Assembly: GCF_000241955.1 (NCBI RefSeq)
Contig: NC_016818.1
Span: forward strand, 4,774,001 to 4,838,000
Direction: 5' to 3'
DNA length: 64,000 nt
Source: Rahnella aquatilis CIP 78.65 = ATCC 33071
GTDB lineage: Bacteria; Pseudomonadota; Gammaproteobacteria; Enterobacterales; Enterobacteriaceae
The position numbers were made by a program, and so were the translations under genes. The notes beneath the pieces are model-generated. The model saw only the letters and a list, made by a program, of their open reading frames with translations, was not told where the DNA came from and did not search any database. This document shows, piece by piece, positions 21,100-29,006 of the stretch; the first letter of the stretch is position 1; every line of letters begins with the position of its first letter.

Positions 21100-22509
21100 A
21101 TGTCCGCTGAACACGTTTTGACGATGCTGAATGAGCATGAAGTGAAATTCGTAGATTTACGCTTCACTGATACCAAAGGCAAAGAGCAGCACGTCACCAT
21201 TCCTGCGCACCAGGTTAGCGCTGACTTCTTCGAAGAAGGCAAAATGTTTGATGGCTCTTCAATCGGTGGCTGGAAAGGCATTAACGAATCTGACATGGTC
21301 CTGATGCCAGATGCGAGCACTGCTGTTCTTGACCCGTTCTACGAAGAAACCACCCTGATCATTCGTTGCGACATCCTTGAGCCAACCACGCTGCAAGGTT
21401 ATGACCGCGACCCACGTTCTACCGCAAAACGTGCAGAAGATTTCCTGCGTTCTTCCGGTATCGCGGACACCGTGCTGTTCGGGCCAGAGCCAGAGTTCTT
21501 CCTGTTTGATGATGTGCGCTTCGGCAGCAGCATCTCCGGTTCTCACGTCGCTATCGATGATATCGAAGGCGCATGGAACTCAAGCACCAAATACGAAGGC
21601 GGCAACAAAGGCCATCGTCCTGCAGTAAAAGGCGGTTACTTCCCGGTTCCTCCGGTCGACTCCTCCCAGGATCTGCGTTCAACCATGTGTCTGACCATGG
21701 AAGAAATGGGTCTGGTGGTTGAAGCTCATCACCACGAAGTGGCAACCGCTGGCCAGAACGAAGTGGCAACCCGCTTCAACACCCTGACTAAAAAAGCTGA
21801 CGAAATCCAAATTTACAAATACGTGGTTCACAACGTGGCTCACGCATTTGGCAAAACGGCGACCTTCATGCCAAAACCTATGTTTGGCGATAACGGTTCA
21901 GGTATGCACTGCCACATGTCTCTGTCCAAGAACGGTAACAACCTGTTCGCTGGCGACAAATACGGCGGCCTGTCTGAAATGGCACTGTTCTACATCGGCG
22001 GTATCATTAAGCACGCTAAAGCGATCAACGCCTACGCAAACCCGACCACCAACTCCTACAAACGTTTGGTCCCGGGCTACGAAGCGCCAGTCATGCTGGC
22101 TTACTCTGCGCGTAACCGTTCTGCATCCATCCGTATTCCTCACGTATCAACGCCTAAAGCGATGCGTATTGAAGCACGCTTCCCTGATCCAGCGGCTAAC
22201 CCATACCTGGCGTTTGCGGCACTGATGATGGCTGGCCTGGACGGTATCATCAACAAGATCCACCCTGGCGATGCGATGGACAAAAACCTGTATGACCTGC
22301 CACCGGAAGAAGAAGCAGAAATTCCAAAAGTTGCAGGTTCACTGGAAGAAGCACTGAACGCACTGAACGAAGACCGCGAGTTCCTGACCCGTGGTGGCGT
22401 GTTCACTGACGACGCTATCGATGCTTATATCGGTCTGCGTAAAGAAGAAATGGACCGCGTGCGTATGACTCCGCATCCGGTTGAGTTCGAACTGTATTAC
22501 AGCGTTTAA
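21100..22509 (+). CDS. glnA: Glutamine synthetase, type I
   Basis: This 469-residue subunit of the dodecameric GS-I makes glutamine from glutamate, ammonium and ATP and is the main ammonium-assimilating enzyme. The beta-grasp N-terminus contains [15 protein letters not shown]. The catalytic domain shows DGSSIGGW, the metal-ligand strand [10 protein letters not shown], the ATP-binding [16 protein letters not shown], and the Glu-flap NRSASIRIP. The adenylylation tyrosine lies in NLYDLPPEE (about residue 398), so control by GlnE is expected. Transcription is under glnAp2 and NtrC. It is the first gene of glnA-glnL-glnG. Confidence 0.99.
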   Translation: MSAEHVLTMLNEHEVKFVDLRFTDTKGKEQHVTIPAHQVSADFFEEGKMFDGSSIGGWKGINESDMVLMPDASTAVLDPFYEETTLIIRCDILEPTTLQGYDRDPRSTAKRAEDFLRSSGIADTVLFGPEPEFFLFDDVRFGSSISGSHVAIDDIEGAWNSSTKYEGGNKGHRPAVKGGYFPVPPVDSSQDLRSTMCLTMEEMGLVVEAHHHEVATAGQNEVATRFNTLTKKADEIQIYKYVVHNVAHAFGKTATFMPKPMFGDNGSGMHCHMSLSKNGNNLFAGDKYGGLSEMALFYIGGIIKHAKAINAYANPTTNSYKRLVPGYEAPVMLAYSARNRSASIRIPHVSTPKAMRIEARFPDPAANPYLAFAALMMAGLDGIINKIHPGDAMDKNLYDLPPEEEAEIPKVAGSLEEALNALNEDREFLTRGGVFTDDAIDAYIGLRKEEMDRVRMTPHPVEFELYYSV

Positions 22510-22659
22510 TAAAAACAGTGTCTGATTTTCGAATCAGGCACTGAGCGTAATACCCGACTGAAGGCCTGTATTAACAAATCCTTCAGCGTCAAAATTAAGT
22601 TAGACGATTTATATTTGTTGCCGTGGAAACTTTCAGCCCATCTCCGGATGGGCTTTTTT
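22510..22659 (+). ncRNA. glnZ: glnA 3'-UTR, probable GlnZ small RNA
   Basis: The glnA 3' UTR is about 150 nt and ends at a strong intrinsic terminator. It contains an upstream imperfect hairpin (22515-22543, CAGTG...CACTG around a TTCG loop) and an unstructured A/U-rich middle. In E. coli and Salmonella, RNase E releases the Hfq-binding sRNA GlnZ from precisely this UTR, linking nitrogen status to carbon metabolism genes. Equivalence here rests on position and terminator; the exact 5' processing end and the seed cannot be fixed by eye. Confidence 0.55.
22635..22659 (+). terminator. Intrinsic terminator after glnA
   Basis: AGCCCATC-TCCG-GATGGGCT followed by six T. It partly separates high-level glnA transcription from glnLG. 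Confidence 0.93.
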
Positions 22660-22721
22660 CTCCACACTCTTTCCTGCTTAACCCCTCTGGCCCGTGATTT
22701 CACCGGGTAACGAGATAAAAT

Positions 22722-22736
22722 GCACCAATCAGGTGC
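22722..22736 (+). promoter_or_regulatory. NtrC site at the glnL promoter
   Basis: GCACC-AATCA-GGTGC is a perfect NtrC dyad 13 bp before the glnL ATG. In E. coli an NtrC site at the same place represses the glnL promoter, and the conservation suggests the same. It also explains an in-frame ATG at 22720, which lies at the edge of the operator and is not the start. Confidence 0.85.
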
Positions 22737-22749
22737 GGGAGACTGCGGT

Positions 22750-23799
22750 ATGGCAACTGGCAAGCTGCCCGATGCTGGGCAGATCCTGAATTCCCTAATC
22801 AACAGCGTTCTGCTGTTAGACGACGAATTGGCTGTGCATTATGCCAATCCGGCAGCTCAGCAGTTACTGGCGCAAAGTTCCCGAAAGCTTTTTGGCACCC
22901 CTTTGCCAGAACTAGTGGGATATTTTTCGCTGAACATCGAATTAATGCGGGAAAGTCTGACAGCCGGACAGGGCTTTACAGACAGTGAAGTGACGCTGGT
23001 CGTAGACGGCCGCGCGCATGTGTTGTCGCTGACCGCACAGATGCTGCCGGAAGGCTTCATTCTGGTGGAACTGGCGCCAATGGATAATCAGCGCCGCCTG
23101 AGCCAGGAACAATTACAGCACGCTCAACAGGTTGCCGCGCGTGATTTGATCCGCGGGCTGGCGCATGAAATTAAGAATCCGCTCGGCGGATTGCGTGGCG
23201 CCGCACAATTATTATCCAGAGCGCTGCCTGATCCGGCCTTGCTGGAATATACGAAAGTCATTATTGAGCAGGCTGACCGTCTGCGTAATCTGGTCGACAG
23301 ACTGCTGGGCCCGCAACGTCCGAGCCAGCATGTGACGCAAAGTATCCATCAGGTGGCGGAACGGGTGTGTCAACTGGTCTCGATGGAGAAGCCGGATAAC
23401 GTTCAGTTGGTGCGGGACTATGACCCGAGTCTGCCGGAACTGGCGCACGACCCTGATCAGATAGAACAAATTTTATTAAACATCACCCGCAACGCCTTGC
23501 AGGCGCTGGGGCAGGAAGGCGGCACAATTACATTACGCACCCGTACAGCTTTCCAGATTACGTTACACGGCGTGCGTTATCGTCTGGTGGCCCGTATCGA
23601 TATTGAAGACGATGGCCCCGGCGTACCGGCGCATTTGCAGGACACCCTTTTTTACCCCATGGTCAGTGGCCGCGAAGGGGGCACCGGTTTGGGCCTGTCC
23701 ATCGCGCGCAGTTTGATTGATCAGCATTCGGGTAAAGTTGAATTTAACAGTTGGCCAGGACATACCGAATTCTCGGTATTCCTGCCTATTCGCCAGTGA
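22750..23799 (+). CDS. glnL: Nitrogen sensor histidine kinase/phosphatase NtrB
   Basis: This 349-residue cytosolic kinase phosphorylates NtrC when nitrogen is scarce and dephosphorylates it when bound by PII. A PAS domain (about 10-110) is followed by a dimerisation helix with the phosphorylated His139 in [11 protein letters not shown]. The HATPase domain follows: N box [11 protein letters not shown]1 DDGPGVP and G2 [10 protein letters not shown]. The ATG at 22750 gives the E. coli N-terminus [18 protein letters not shown]; the upstream ATG at 22720 would place coding sequence over the NtrC operator. It is transcribed with glnG (7 bp apart). Confidence 0.98.
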   Translation: MATGKLPDAGQILNSLINSVLLLDDELAVHYANPAAQQLLAQSSRKLFGTPLPELVGYFSLNIELMRESLTAGQGFTDSEVTLVVDGRAHVLSLTAQMLPEGFILVELAPMDNQRRLSQEQLQHAQQVAARDLIRGLAHEIKNPLGGLRGAAQLLSRALPDPALLEYTKVIIEQADRLRNLVDRLLGPQRPSQHVTQSIHQVAERVCQLVSMEKPDNVQLVRDYDPSLPELAHDPDQIEQILLNITRNALQALGQEGGTITLRTRTAFQITLHGVRYRLVARIDIEDDGPGVPAHLQDTLFYPMVSGREGGTGLGLSIARSLIDQHSGKVEFNSWPGHTEFSVFLPIRQ

Positions 23800-23806
23800 G
23801 GTTCTT

Positions 23807-25219
23807 ATGCAACGAGGGATAGTCTGGATCGTCGATGACGATAGCTCCATCCGCTGGGTACTTGAACGTGCGCTCACTGGAGCCGGTTTAACGTGCACCA
23901 CCTTTGACAGCGGCAATGAAGTGCTTGATGCCATTGCGACTCAAACCCCTGACGTTTTGTTATCAGATATCCGTATGCCGGGAATGGACGGTTTAGCGCT
24001 GTTAAAGCAAATTAAACAACGCCACCCGATGCTTCCGGTCATCATAATGACAGCGCACTCCGATCTGGATGCTGCAGTCAGCGCCTATCAGCAAGGTGCG
24101 TTTGATTATCTGCCAAAACCATTCGACATTGACGAAGCCGTTGCACTGGTTGAACGTGCTATCAGTCATTATCAGGAACAACAGCAACCGGCACGCAGCC
24201 AGCCTGCAAGTGGCCCGACCGCAGACATTATTGGCGAAGCGCCCGCTATGCAGGACGTATTCCGCATCATCGGCCGTTTGTCCCGTTCTTCAATCAGCGT
24301 GCTGATTAACGGGGAATCCGGTACCGGTAAAGAGCTGGTCGCTCATGCCTTACATCGCCACAGCCCGCGCGCTAAATCGCCCTTTATCGCGCTGAATATG
24401 GCCGCTATCCCGAAAGACCTGATCGAGTCCGAATTATTTGGCCACGAGAAAGGGGCGTTTACCGGCGCCAACACCGTCCGTCAGGGACGTTTTGAGCAGG
24501 CCGATAACGGCACGCTCTTCCTCGATGAAATCGGTGATATGCCGCTCGATGTGCAAACCCGTCTTCTGCGCGTGCTGGCAGATGGTCAGTTTTATCGTGT
24601 GGGGGGTTATGCGCCGGTGAAAGTGGACGTGCGTATTATCGCCGCGACTCACCAGAATCTGGAGTTACGGGTTCAGGAAGGGAAATTCCGCGAGGATTTA
24701 TTTCACCGCCTGAACGTTATCCGCGTCCATCTGCCGCCACTGCGTGAACGTCGTGAAGACATTCCGCGTCTGGCGCGTTATTTCCTGCAAGTGGCGGCCA
24801 AAGAGCTGGGTGTGGAAGCGAAAAATCTGCATCCGGAAACGGAAACGGCACTGACGCGATTGCCATGGCAGGGCAACGTGCGACAACTGGAAAACACCTG
24901 CCGCTGGCTCACCGTCATGGCGGCGGGTCAGGAAGTGCTGATCCAGGATTTACCCAGCGAACTGTTTGAAACCTCTGCCCCGGAAACCGCGGGTCAAAGT
25001 CTGCCCGACAGCTGGGCGACATTGCTGGCACAATGGGCGGACCGCGCGCTGCGTTCCGGTCATCAAAACCTGCTGTCAGAAGCGCAACCTGAAATGGAAC
25101 GTACGTTACTGACCACGGCGCTGCGCCATACTCAGGGGCATAAACAGGAAGCTGCACGGTTGCTGGGCTGGGGACGAAATACCCTGACCCGCAAACTGAA
25201 AGAACTGGGCATGGAATAA
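23807..25219 (+). CDS. glnG: Nitrogen response regulator NtrC, sigma-54 activator
   Basis: This 470-residue enhancer-binding protein has a receiver domain with Asp54 (LLSDIRMPGMDG), an AAA+ domain with Walker A GESGTGKE (about 169-176), the sigma-54-contacting loop GAFTGA and Walker B FLDEIGD, and a C-terminal Fis-type helix-turn-helix (QEAARLLGWGRNTLTRKLKELG). Phosphorylated NtrC oligomers activate glnAp2 and other nitrogen promoters. The ATG at 23807 follows a GAGG motif at the end of glnL and matches E. coli MQRGIVW; an in-frame start 90 bases upstream inside glnL is rejected. Confidence 0.98.
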   Translation: MQRGIVWIVDDDSSIRWVLERALTGAGLTCTTFDSGNEVLDAIATQTPDVLLSDIRMPGMDGLALLKQIKQRHPMLPVIIMTAHSDLDAAVSAYQQGAFDYLPKPFDIDEAVALVERAISHYQEQQQPARSQPASGPTADIIGEAPAMQDVFRIIGRLSRSSISVLINGESGTGKELVAHALHRHSPRAKSPFIALNMAAIPKDLIESELFGHEKGAFTGANTVRQGRFEQADNGTLFLDEIGDMPLDVQTRLLRVLADGQFYRVGGYAPVKVDVRIIAATHQNLELRVQEGKFREDLFHRLNVIRVHLPPLRERREDIPRLARYFLQVAAKELGVEAKNLHPETETALTRLPWQGNVRQLENTCRWLTVMAAGQEVLIQDLPSELFETSAPETAGQSLPDSWATLLAQWADRALRSGHQNLLSEAQPEMERTLLTTALRHTQGHKQEAARLLGWGRNTLTRKLKELGME

Positions 25220-25236
25220 AAGTCCCTGCACCAGAC

Positions 25237-25270
25237 AGCAAAACAGCCGCTCATGCGGCTGTTTTGCTTT
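25237..25270. terminator. Bidirectional terminator between glnG and hemN
   Basis: AGCAAAACAGCCGC-TCAT-GCGGCTGTTTTGCT, a 14-bp perfect stem between convergent genes, with A/T tracts within the stem ends. Confidence 0.9.
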
Positions 25271-25300
25271 ACTGCGAATAGATTTTTGCAGCGCAGGCTG

Positions 25301-26674
25301 TCAGATAACGCGGGAGAATTGTTGCTGGCGCACCTGACGGCGCAGATAAATATCAAAGCACATGCAGATATTACGGATCAGCAAACGCCCGCGCGGCGTC
25401 ACCTGAATATGCGCGTCGCTCACCTCAACCAGCCCGTCTTCAACCAGCGGCTTCAGCAGCACCAGATCATCAGCAAAATAGTCGGTAAAACGGATGTCGT
25501 AACGCTGTTCGATATCGGCAAAATTCAGCTCAAAATGGCAGATCAGCGATTTAATGACGTCACGACGCAGGCAGTCATCATTGGTCATTTCCAGACCGCG
25601 CCATAACGCATGTCCCTGCCCTTTCACCCGATCGTAATAGGTTTTGAGATCTTTCTCGTTCTGCGCATAGGTATCGCCAAGCATGCTGATGGCCGAAACA
25701 CCCATGCCGAGCAAATCGCTGTCGCCCTGCGTGGTGTAGCCCTGGAAATTACGGTGCAGTTTGCCTTCGCGCTGGGCAATTGCCAGTTCATCATCAGGGC
25801 GGGCAAAGTGGTCCATCCCGATAAAGCGATAGCCGGAACCGGTCAGCGAAGCGATGGTTTCCTGCAGAATTTTCAGTTTCTCTTCTGCGCCAGGCAAATC
25901 GGCATCTTTGATTTTGCGCTGAGCAGCGAACAATTTTGGCATATGCGCATAATTGAACACACTCAGACGATCAGGATTCAGCTCTGCCACACGCTGCAGC
26001 GTGTAGGCAAAACTTTCTGCCGTCTGTTTCGGCAGACCGTAAATCAGGTCGATATTGGTCGAGTTGAAACCCAGCGCACGGGCGCGTTCAATCAGGGCAA
26101 AGATGAAGTCTTCATCCTGCTCACGGTTAACCAGACGCTGCACTTCTTTGTTGAAATCCTGCACACCCATACTCAGGCGGTTAAAACCTTCGCTACGCAG
26201 ATGATCGAGCACATTAAGCTCGATTTCACGTGGATCCACCTCCAGAGACATTTCTGCGTCGGGCAGGATATCAAAGTGTGCCCGCAGAAGGCCCATCAGA
26301 CGGCTTATCTGGGCTTTATTCAGGTAAGTCGGCGTACCACCGCCCCAATGCAGCTGACTGACCTGACGGCCTTTAAAGAGCGGTGCACGGTGGCTGATCT
26401 CTTTTTCAAGCACGGTGAGGTATTCTTCGGCTTTATGCTGCTGGCGGGTCACCAGTTTATTGCAGCCGCAGAAGTAGCAGAGCTTATGGCAGAAAGGAAT
26501 GTGCACATACAATGAGAGCGAGCGGGCCGGATAACGGGCGGCCGCCTTTTCGAAAGCGGTATTGTCGTAGCTTTCACTGAACTCAAGTGCTGTTGGATAG
26601 GATGTGTATCGCGGACCCGAATAATTGTATTTCTGGATCAGCGCTAAATCCCAGACGGTAGTCTGTTCTGACAT
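25301..26674 (-). CDS. hemN: Oxygen-independent coproporphyrinogen III dehydrogenase
   Basis: This 457-residue radical-SAM enzyme converts coproporphyrinogen III to protoporphyrinogen IX in anaerobic haem synthesis. The 4Fe-4S cluster motif FCHKLCYFCGC places the cysteines at 62, 66 and 69 with the adjacent Cys71, as in E. coli. The SAM-binding GGGTPT, the N-terminal YTSYPTA, and the substrate-region YGLPKQT and ERARALGF are present. Its length equals E. coli HemN. Its Shine-Dalgarno (AAGGAG) overlaps the last codons of a 58-residue gene just upstream, so translation of the two may be coupled. Confidence 0.98.
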   Translation of the reverse strand: MSEQTTVWDLALIQKYNYSGPRYTSYPTALEFSESYDNTAFEKAAARYPARSLSLYVHIPFCHKLCYFCGCNKLVTRQQHKAEEYLTVLEKEISHRAPLFKGRQVSQLHWGGGTPTYLNKAQISRLMGLLRAHFDILPDAEMSLEVDPREIELNVLDHLRSEGFNRLSMGVQDFNKEVQRLVNREQDEDFIFALIERARALGFNSTNIDLIYGLPKQTAESFAYTLQRVAELNPDRLSVFNYAHMPKLFAAQRKIKDADLPGAEEKLKILQETIASLTGSGYRFIGMDHFARPDDELAIAQREGKLHRNFQGYTTQGDSDLLGMGVSAISMLGDTYAQNEKDLKTYYDRVKGQGHALWRGLEMTNDDCLRRDVIKSLICHFELNFADIEQRYDIRFTDYFADDLVLLKPLVEDGLVEVSDAHIQVTPRGRLLIRNICMCFDIYLRRQVRQQQFSRVI

Positions 26675-26681
26675 GGGTGAC

Positions 26682-26858
26682 TTACTCCTTCCGGCGTCGG
26701 ATGCTGCCGGTTCGCCTTACAGGCAGGCTTTTGGCCTGCCGTGCAAAGGTCGCTCTGCGCAAACGTGCTCTGGTTTTCGATAACCGGCGTAGTTTACCGA
26801 ATAACCAAAGCAGATAACATGCAAAGAGTAAGGCTATTGCCGGGATGACCCAGCGCAT
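26682..26858 (-). CDS. 58-residue single-span membrane protein between yihI and hemN
   Basis: This small frame starts with ATG at 26858, 3 bp after the yihI stop, and ends with TAA at 26682, 7 bp before the hemN ATG, so the three genes are packed as one operon. The product has one N-terminal hydrophobic helix (about residues 3-21, WVIPAIALLFACYLLWLF) followed by a strongly basic tail with 14 Arg and 5 Lys in residues 22-58, predicted to stay in the cytosol. I do not recognise it. Gammaproteobacteria such as Vibrio have, as I recall, a larger DUF2489 protein with an N-terminal helix at this locus; this could be a shortened relative. No Shine-Dalgarno of its own is clear, consistent with re-initiation after yihI. 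Confidence 0.6.
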   Translation of the reverse strand: MRWVIPAIALLFACYLLWLFGKLRRLSKTRARLRRATFARQAKSLPVRRTGSIRRRKE

Positions 26859-26861
26859 GGC

Positions 26862-27413
26862 TTAGAAACCGTCTTTTGGGTTTCCGCGCTTAAGCAGCTG
26901 CATCATGTCTTCGTTCTTCACTTCTTCTTCGTCATCTTCATCTTCGCCGAGTTCAATGCCAAGGATTTCCATCAGCACGTCAATGCGATCCAACGTCTGA
27001 TCAACATAAGCCTGATCTTCTGCGCTCAATGCTTTGCCATCGTCGATGAGATCCAGCAAGGAATCCAGACGCTCATCATTTTCGAGTAACGTCAGCTCTT
27101 CTTCCGGTGTCATCTTCGGTTTTGCATCTTGCTTAGGCTGTGCGGCTTTCTTCGCTTTCGCTGCATTGTTCGTGACGGTCTCAACGATCAATGGCACGGC
27201 TTTTTTGCTGCCGATACGCGGATCGGCTTTTTTCGCGCCTGCGCCACTTTGGTTCTGAGCCGCATCAGGATTTGCGCGTGAGCCTGCTTTATGGCCACGG
27301 CGCTTGTTATCACGCTTGCGTTCGCGCGCTTCGATATCAAGCTCGACACGACTTTTCTTCTTCGTTTTAGCTGTCGCGGTATTGGCGCGCGGTGCTTTCG
27401 CTGGCTGTTTCAT
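26862..27413 (-). CDS. yihI: Der GTPase-activating protein YihI
   Basis: This 183-residue protein stimulates the GTPase Der/EngA and so modulates 50S subunit assembly. It has the family layout: a Lys/Arg-rich disordered N-terminal half ([29 protein letters not shown] region, about 18-46), a conserved centre [25 protein letters not shown] (about 102-126), and a very acidic tail with a run [13 protein letters not shown]. It is in line with a 58-residue gene and hemN. The sRNA CsrC ends about 70 bp upstream, leaving room for a yihI promoter. Confidence 0.95.
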   Translation of the reverse strand: MKQPAKAPRANTATAKTKKKSRVELDIEARERKRDNKRRGHKAGSRANPDAAQNQSGAGAKKADPRIGSKKAVPLIVETVTNNAAKAKKAAQPKQDAKPKMTPEEELTLLENDERLDSLLDLIDDGKALSAEDQAYVDQTLDRIDVLMEILGIELGEDEDDEEEVKNEDMMQLLKRGNPKDGF

Positions 27414-27481
27414 GGCATCTGCTCTTAGGTGTGTACATTTAGTATAGATTTGCGGCGGAATCTAGCAGAAAGCGGACAAAG

Positions 27482-27515
27482 AAAAAAGGCAGCAAGGTAA
27501 CCTTGCTGCCTTTTT
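27482..27515 (-). terminator. Terminator of CsrC
   Basis: A 15-bp stem formed by AAAAAGGCAGCAAGG and CCTTGCTGCCTTTTT, with a three-base loop, gives a T run on both strands. E. coli CsrC ends with an analogous hairpin flanked by the same A and T tracts. Confidence 0.92.
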
Positions 27516-27686
27516 CTTTCCTTCCTCAGAAGGATATTCATTAAACACTTTCCCTGTATAGCATCAACTTCCCGGTTTTTCCTTTGCCTTTCAGGGCCTC
27601 CGGCTCCGTTCATCCTTAAATCGCGATGCATTTCCCGTGATCCGTGAATGCAATTTTTGTCCGTATTTCCCTTCTTGCCTTCATCG
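27482..27686 (-). ncRNA. csrC: CsrC, CsrA-sequestering small RNA
   Basis: The gap upstream of yihI holds an RNA-like unit ending in a strong terminator, at the position and orientation of csrC in E. coli (between yihA and yihI, co-directional with yihI). Read on the minus strand, the roughly 205 nt contain about 12 GGA triplets in contexts such as ACGGA, AAGGA, AGGGA and GAGGA, the CsrA-binding signature. It would titrate CsrA under control of BarA/UvrY. A TGTAAG half-site near 27848-27853, about 165 bp upstream, resembles a UvrY site. The 3' end is set by the terminator; the 5' end is only approximate. Confidence 0.8.
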
Positions 27687-27993
27687 CGTAAGAATCACTT
27701 TACCCGACTGACACAAAGGCTCAAGATATCCACCAGCCGTATTAAGGGTTCAAAGAACGCATTAATTTTATCTTGTTGAAATGTAATAGAATTAAAAAAT
27801 ACGGCCAGAAAACAAGCGAAATAACCCGCATCATGAATAGCAAATGTCTTACATCATGAAGGCAATTTTCCCCCGCCTTCATCTCTGTGGTCCCTTCGCC
27901 TCATCATTCGGATTTTAAAAACACGAACACATCCCGGCTCAGTTGCAGTTATAATCGCCAGCCAGATACTCATGCCTCACGGAGACGCACGTT
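27687..27993. promoter_or_regulatory. csrC-engB divergent intergenic region
   Basis: This 307-bp AT-rich region must contain the csrC promoter (minus) and the engB promoter (plus). A weak csrC promoter candidate is TTGTGT-N17-TCTTAC at about 27688-27716. The UvrY-like half-site TGTAAG is at 27848-27853 on the minus strand. No ORF or RNA structure of note was seen. Confidence 0.4.
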
Positions 27994-28644
27994 TTGACCA
28001 GCCAAATTTACAACTATCATATGACCCATTTCGTCATGAGCGCCCCGGATATCCGGCATCTGCCATCTGACGCAGGCATTGAAGTCGCATTTGCTGGTCG
28101 TTCAAACGCCGGCAAATCCAGTGCGCTGAATACCCTCACTCAGCAGAAAAGCCTCGCACGTACCAGTAAAACACCGGGACGTACCCAGCTTATCAATCTG
28201 TTCGAAGTGAAACCGGGCATCCGTCTGGTCGACTTACCGGGCTATGGCTACGCAGAAGTGCCGGAAGAAATGAAGCGTAAATGGCAGCGCGCTCTGGGCG
28301 AATATCTGCAAATGCGCAACTCCCTGAAAGGTCTGGTTGTGCTGATGGATATTCGCCATCCGCTTAAAGATCTCGATCACCAGATGATTCAATGGGCCGT
28401 TGATGTGGGTACGCCGGTCATGTTGCTGCTGACTAAAGCAGACAAACTGGCTTCAGGCGCACGTCAGGCGCAAATCAAAATGGTCCGTGAAGCGGTGAAA
28501 GAATTCATGGGTGATATTCAGGTAGAAGCGTTTTCCTCCCCGAAGAAAATGGGCGTGGATAAACTGAGTGACAAACTGAACACCTGGTTCAGCGAAATCC
28601 CACCGGAAGTGCTGGAAGAAGAGCTTTCTGACGAAGGCGAATAA
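27994..28644 (+). CDS. engB: Ribosome biogenesis GTP-binding protein EngB (YihA/YsxC)
   Basis: This 216-residue essential GTPase helps late 50S assembly. G1 is GRSNAGKS (35-42), the G2 region [10 protein letters not shown]3 DLPGYGYA, and G4 TKAD. The start is TTG at 27994, giving a short tail ahead of [16 protein letters not shown], the segment shared with E. coli; the next ATG (28021) would also keep the GTPase intact, so the start is slightly uncertain. A terminator follows at 28682. Its neighbour yihI acts on another ribosome-assembly GTPase (Der). Confidence 0.97.
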   Translation: MTSQIYNYHMTHFVMSAPDIRHLPSDAGIEVAFAGRSNAGKSSALNTLTQQKSLARTSKTPGRTQLINLFEVKPGIRLVDLPGYGYAEVPEEMKRKWQRALGEYLQMRNSLKGLVVLMDIRHPLKDLDHQMIQWAVDVGTPVMLLLTKADKLASGARQAQIKMVREAVKEFMGDIQVEAFSSPKKMGVDKLSDKLNTWFSEIPPEVLEEELSDEGE

Positions 28645-28681
28645 TAGCGCTCCCGTAACGGGAAGTGTAAGTAAAGAACAG

Positions 28682-28711
28682 AAAGGGGTGACCGTCAGGT
28701 CGCCCTTTTTT
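28682..28711 (+). terminator. Terminator after engB
   Basis: GGGTGACC-GTCA-GGTCGCCC (one G-U pair) extended by A-U pairs and followed by six T. Confidence 0.88.
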
Positions 28712-28751
28712 ATGGGTATATTTTATGGACATAACCCTATGAAAAACGCAA

Positions 28752-28860
28752 TAAAAAACGCCCCAGACATAAATGCCTGGGGCGGCTAAAATATTCAGCC
28801 AAATCCGATTACGTGAAGTAAAAGGTCTGAAAGATAGAACATCTTACCTCTGTACCCTAC
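28752..28860 (-). ncRNA. spf: Spot 42 small RNA
   Basis: The minus strand from 28860 starts GTAGGGTACAGAGGTAAGAT and continues nearly identically to E. coli Spot 42, ending in the GCCCCAG...CTGGGGC terminator hairpin with a T run at 28752. Only the terminator loop differs clearly. Its 109 nt equal the E. coli length. Spot 42 is CRP-repressed, Hfq-dependent and represses galK and many secondary-carbon genes. It lies between polA and engB, as in E. coli. Confidence 0.98.
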
Positions 28861-29006
28861 GAGAGAAACTTTACCCTATTTTCTGACGGGGAAAAAGAAC
28901 TTTTTGTAGTTTACTTACACAAAAATCGCGGATTATGCGATCACTCTCATGGTATGAGCCCATGATCCTGTAGCTTAATTACAAAAAAAGCTTAATAACT
29001 ATTCAC

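Noticed and set aside
25610..26515. 301-codon frame antisense to hemN
   Set aside because: It is a reverse-frame shadow of a highly conserved gene, with no ribosome site and no recognisable domain.
27425..27631. 68-codon frame upstream of yihI
   Set aside because: It lies wholly within CsrC and its terminator, no homology.
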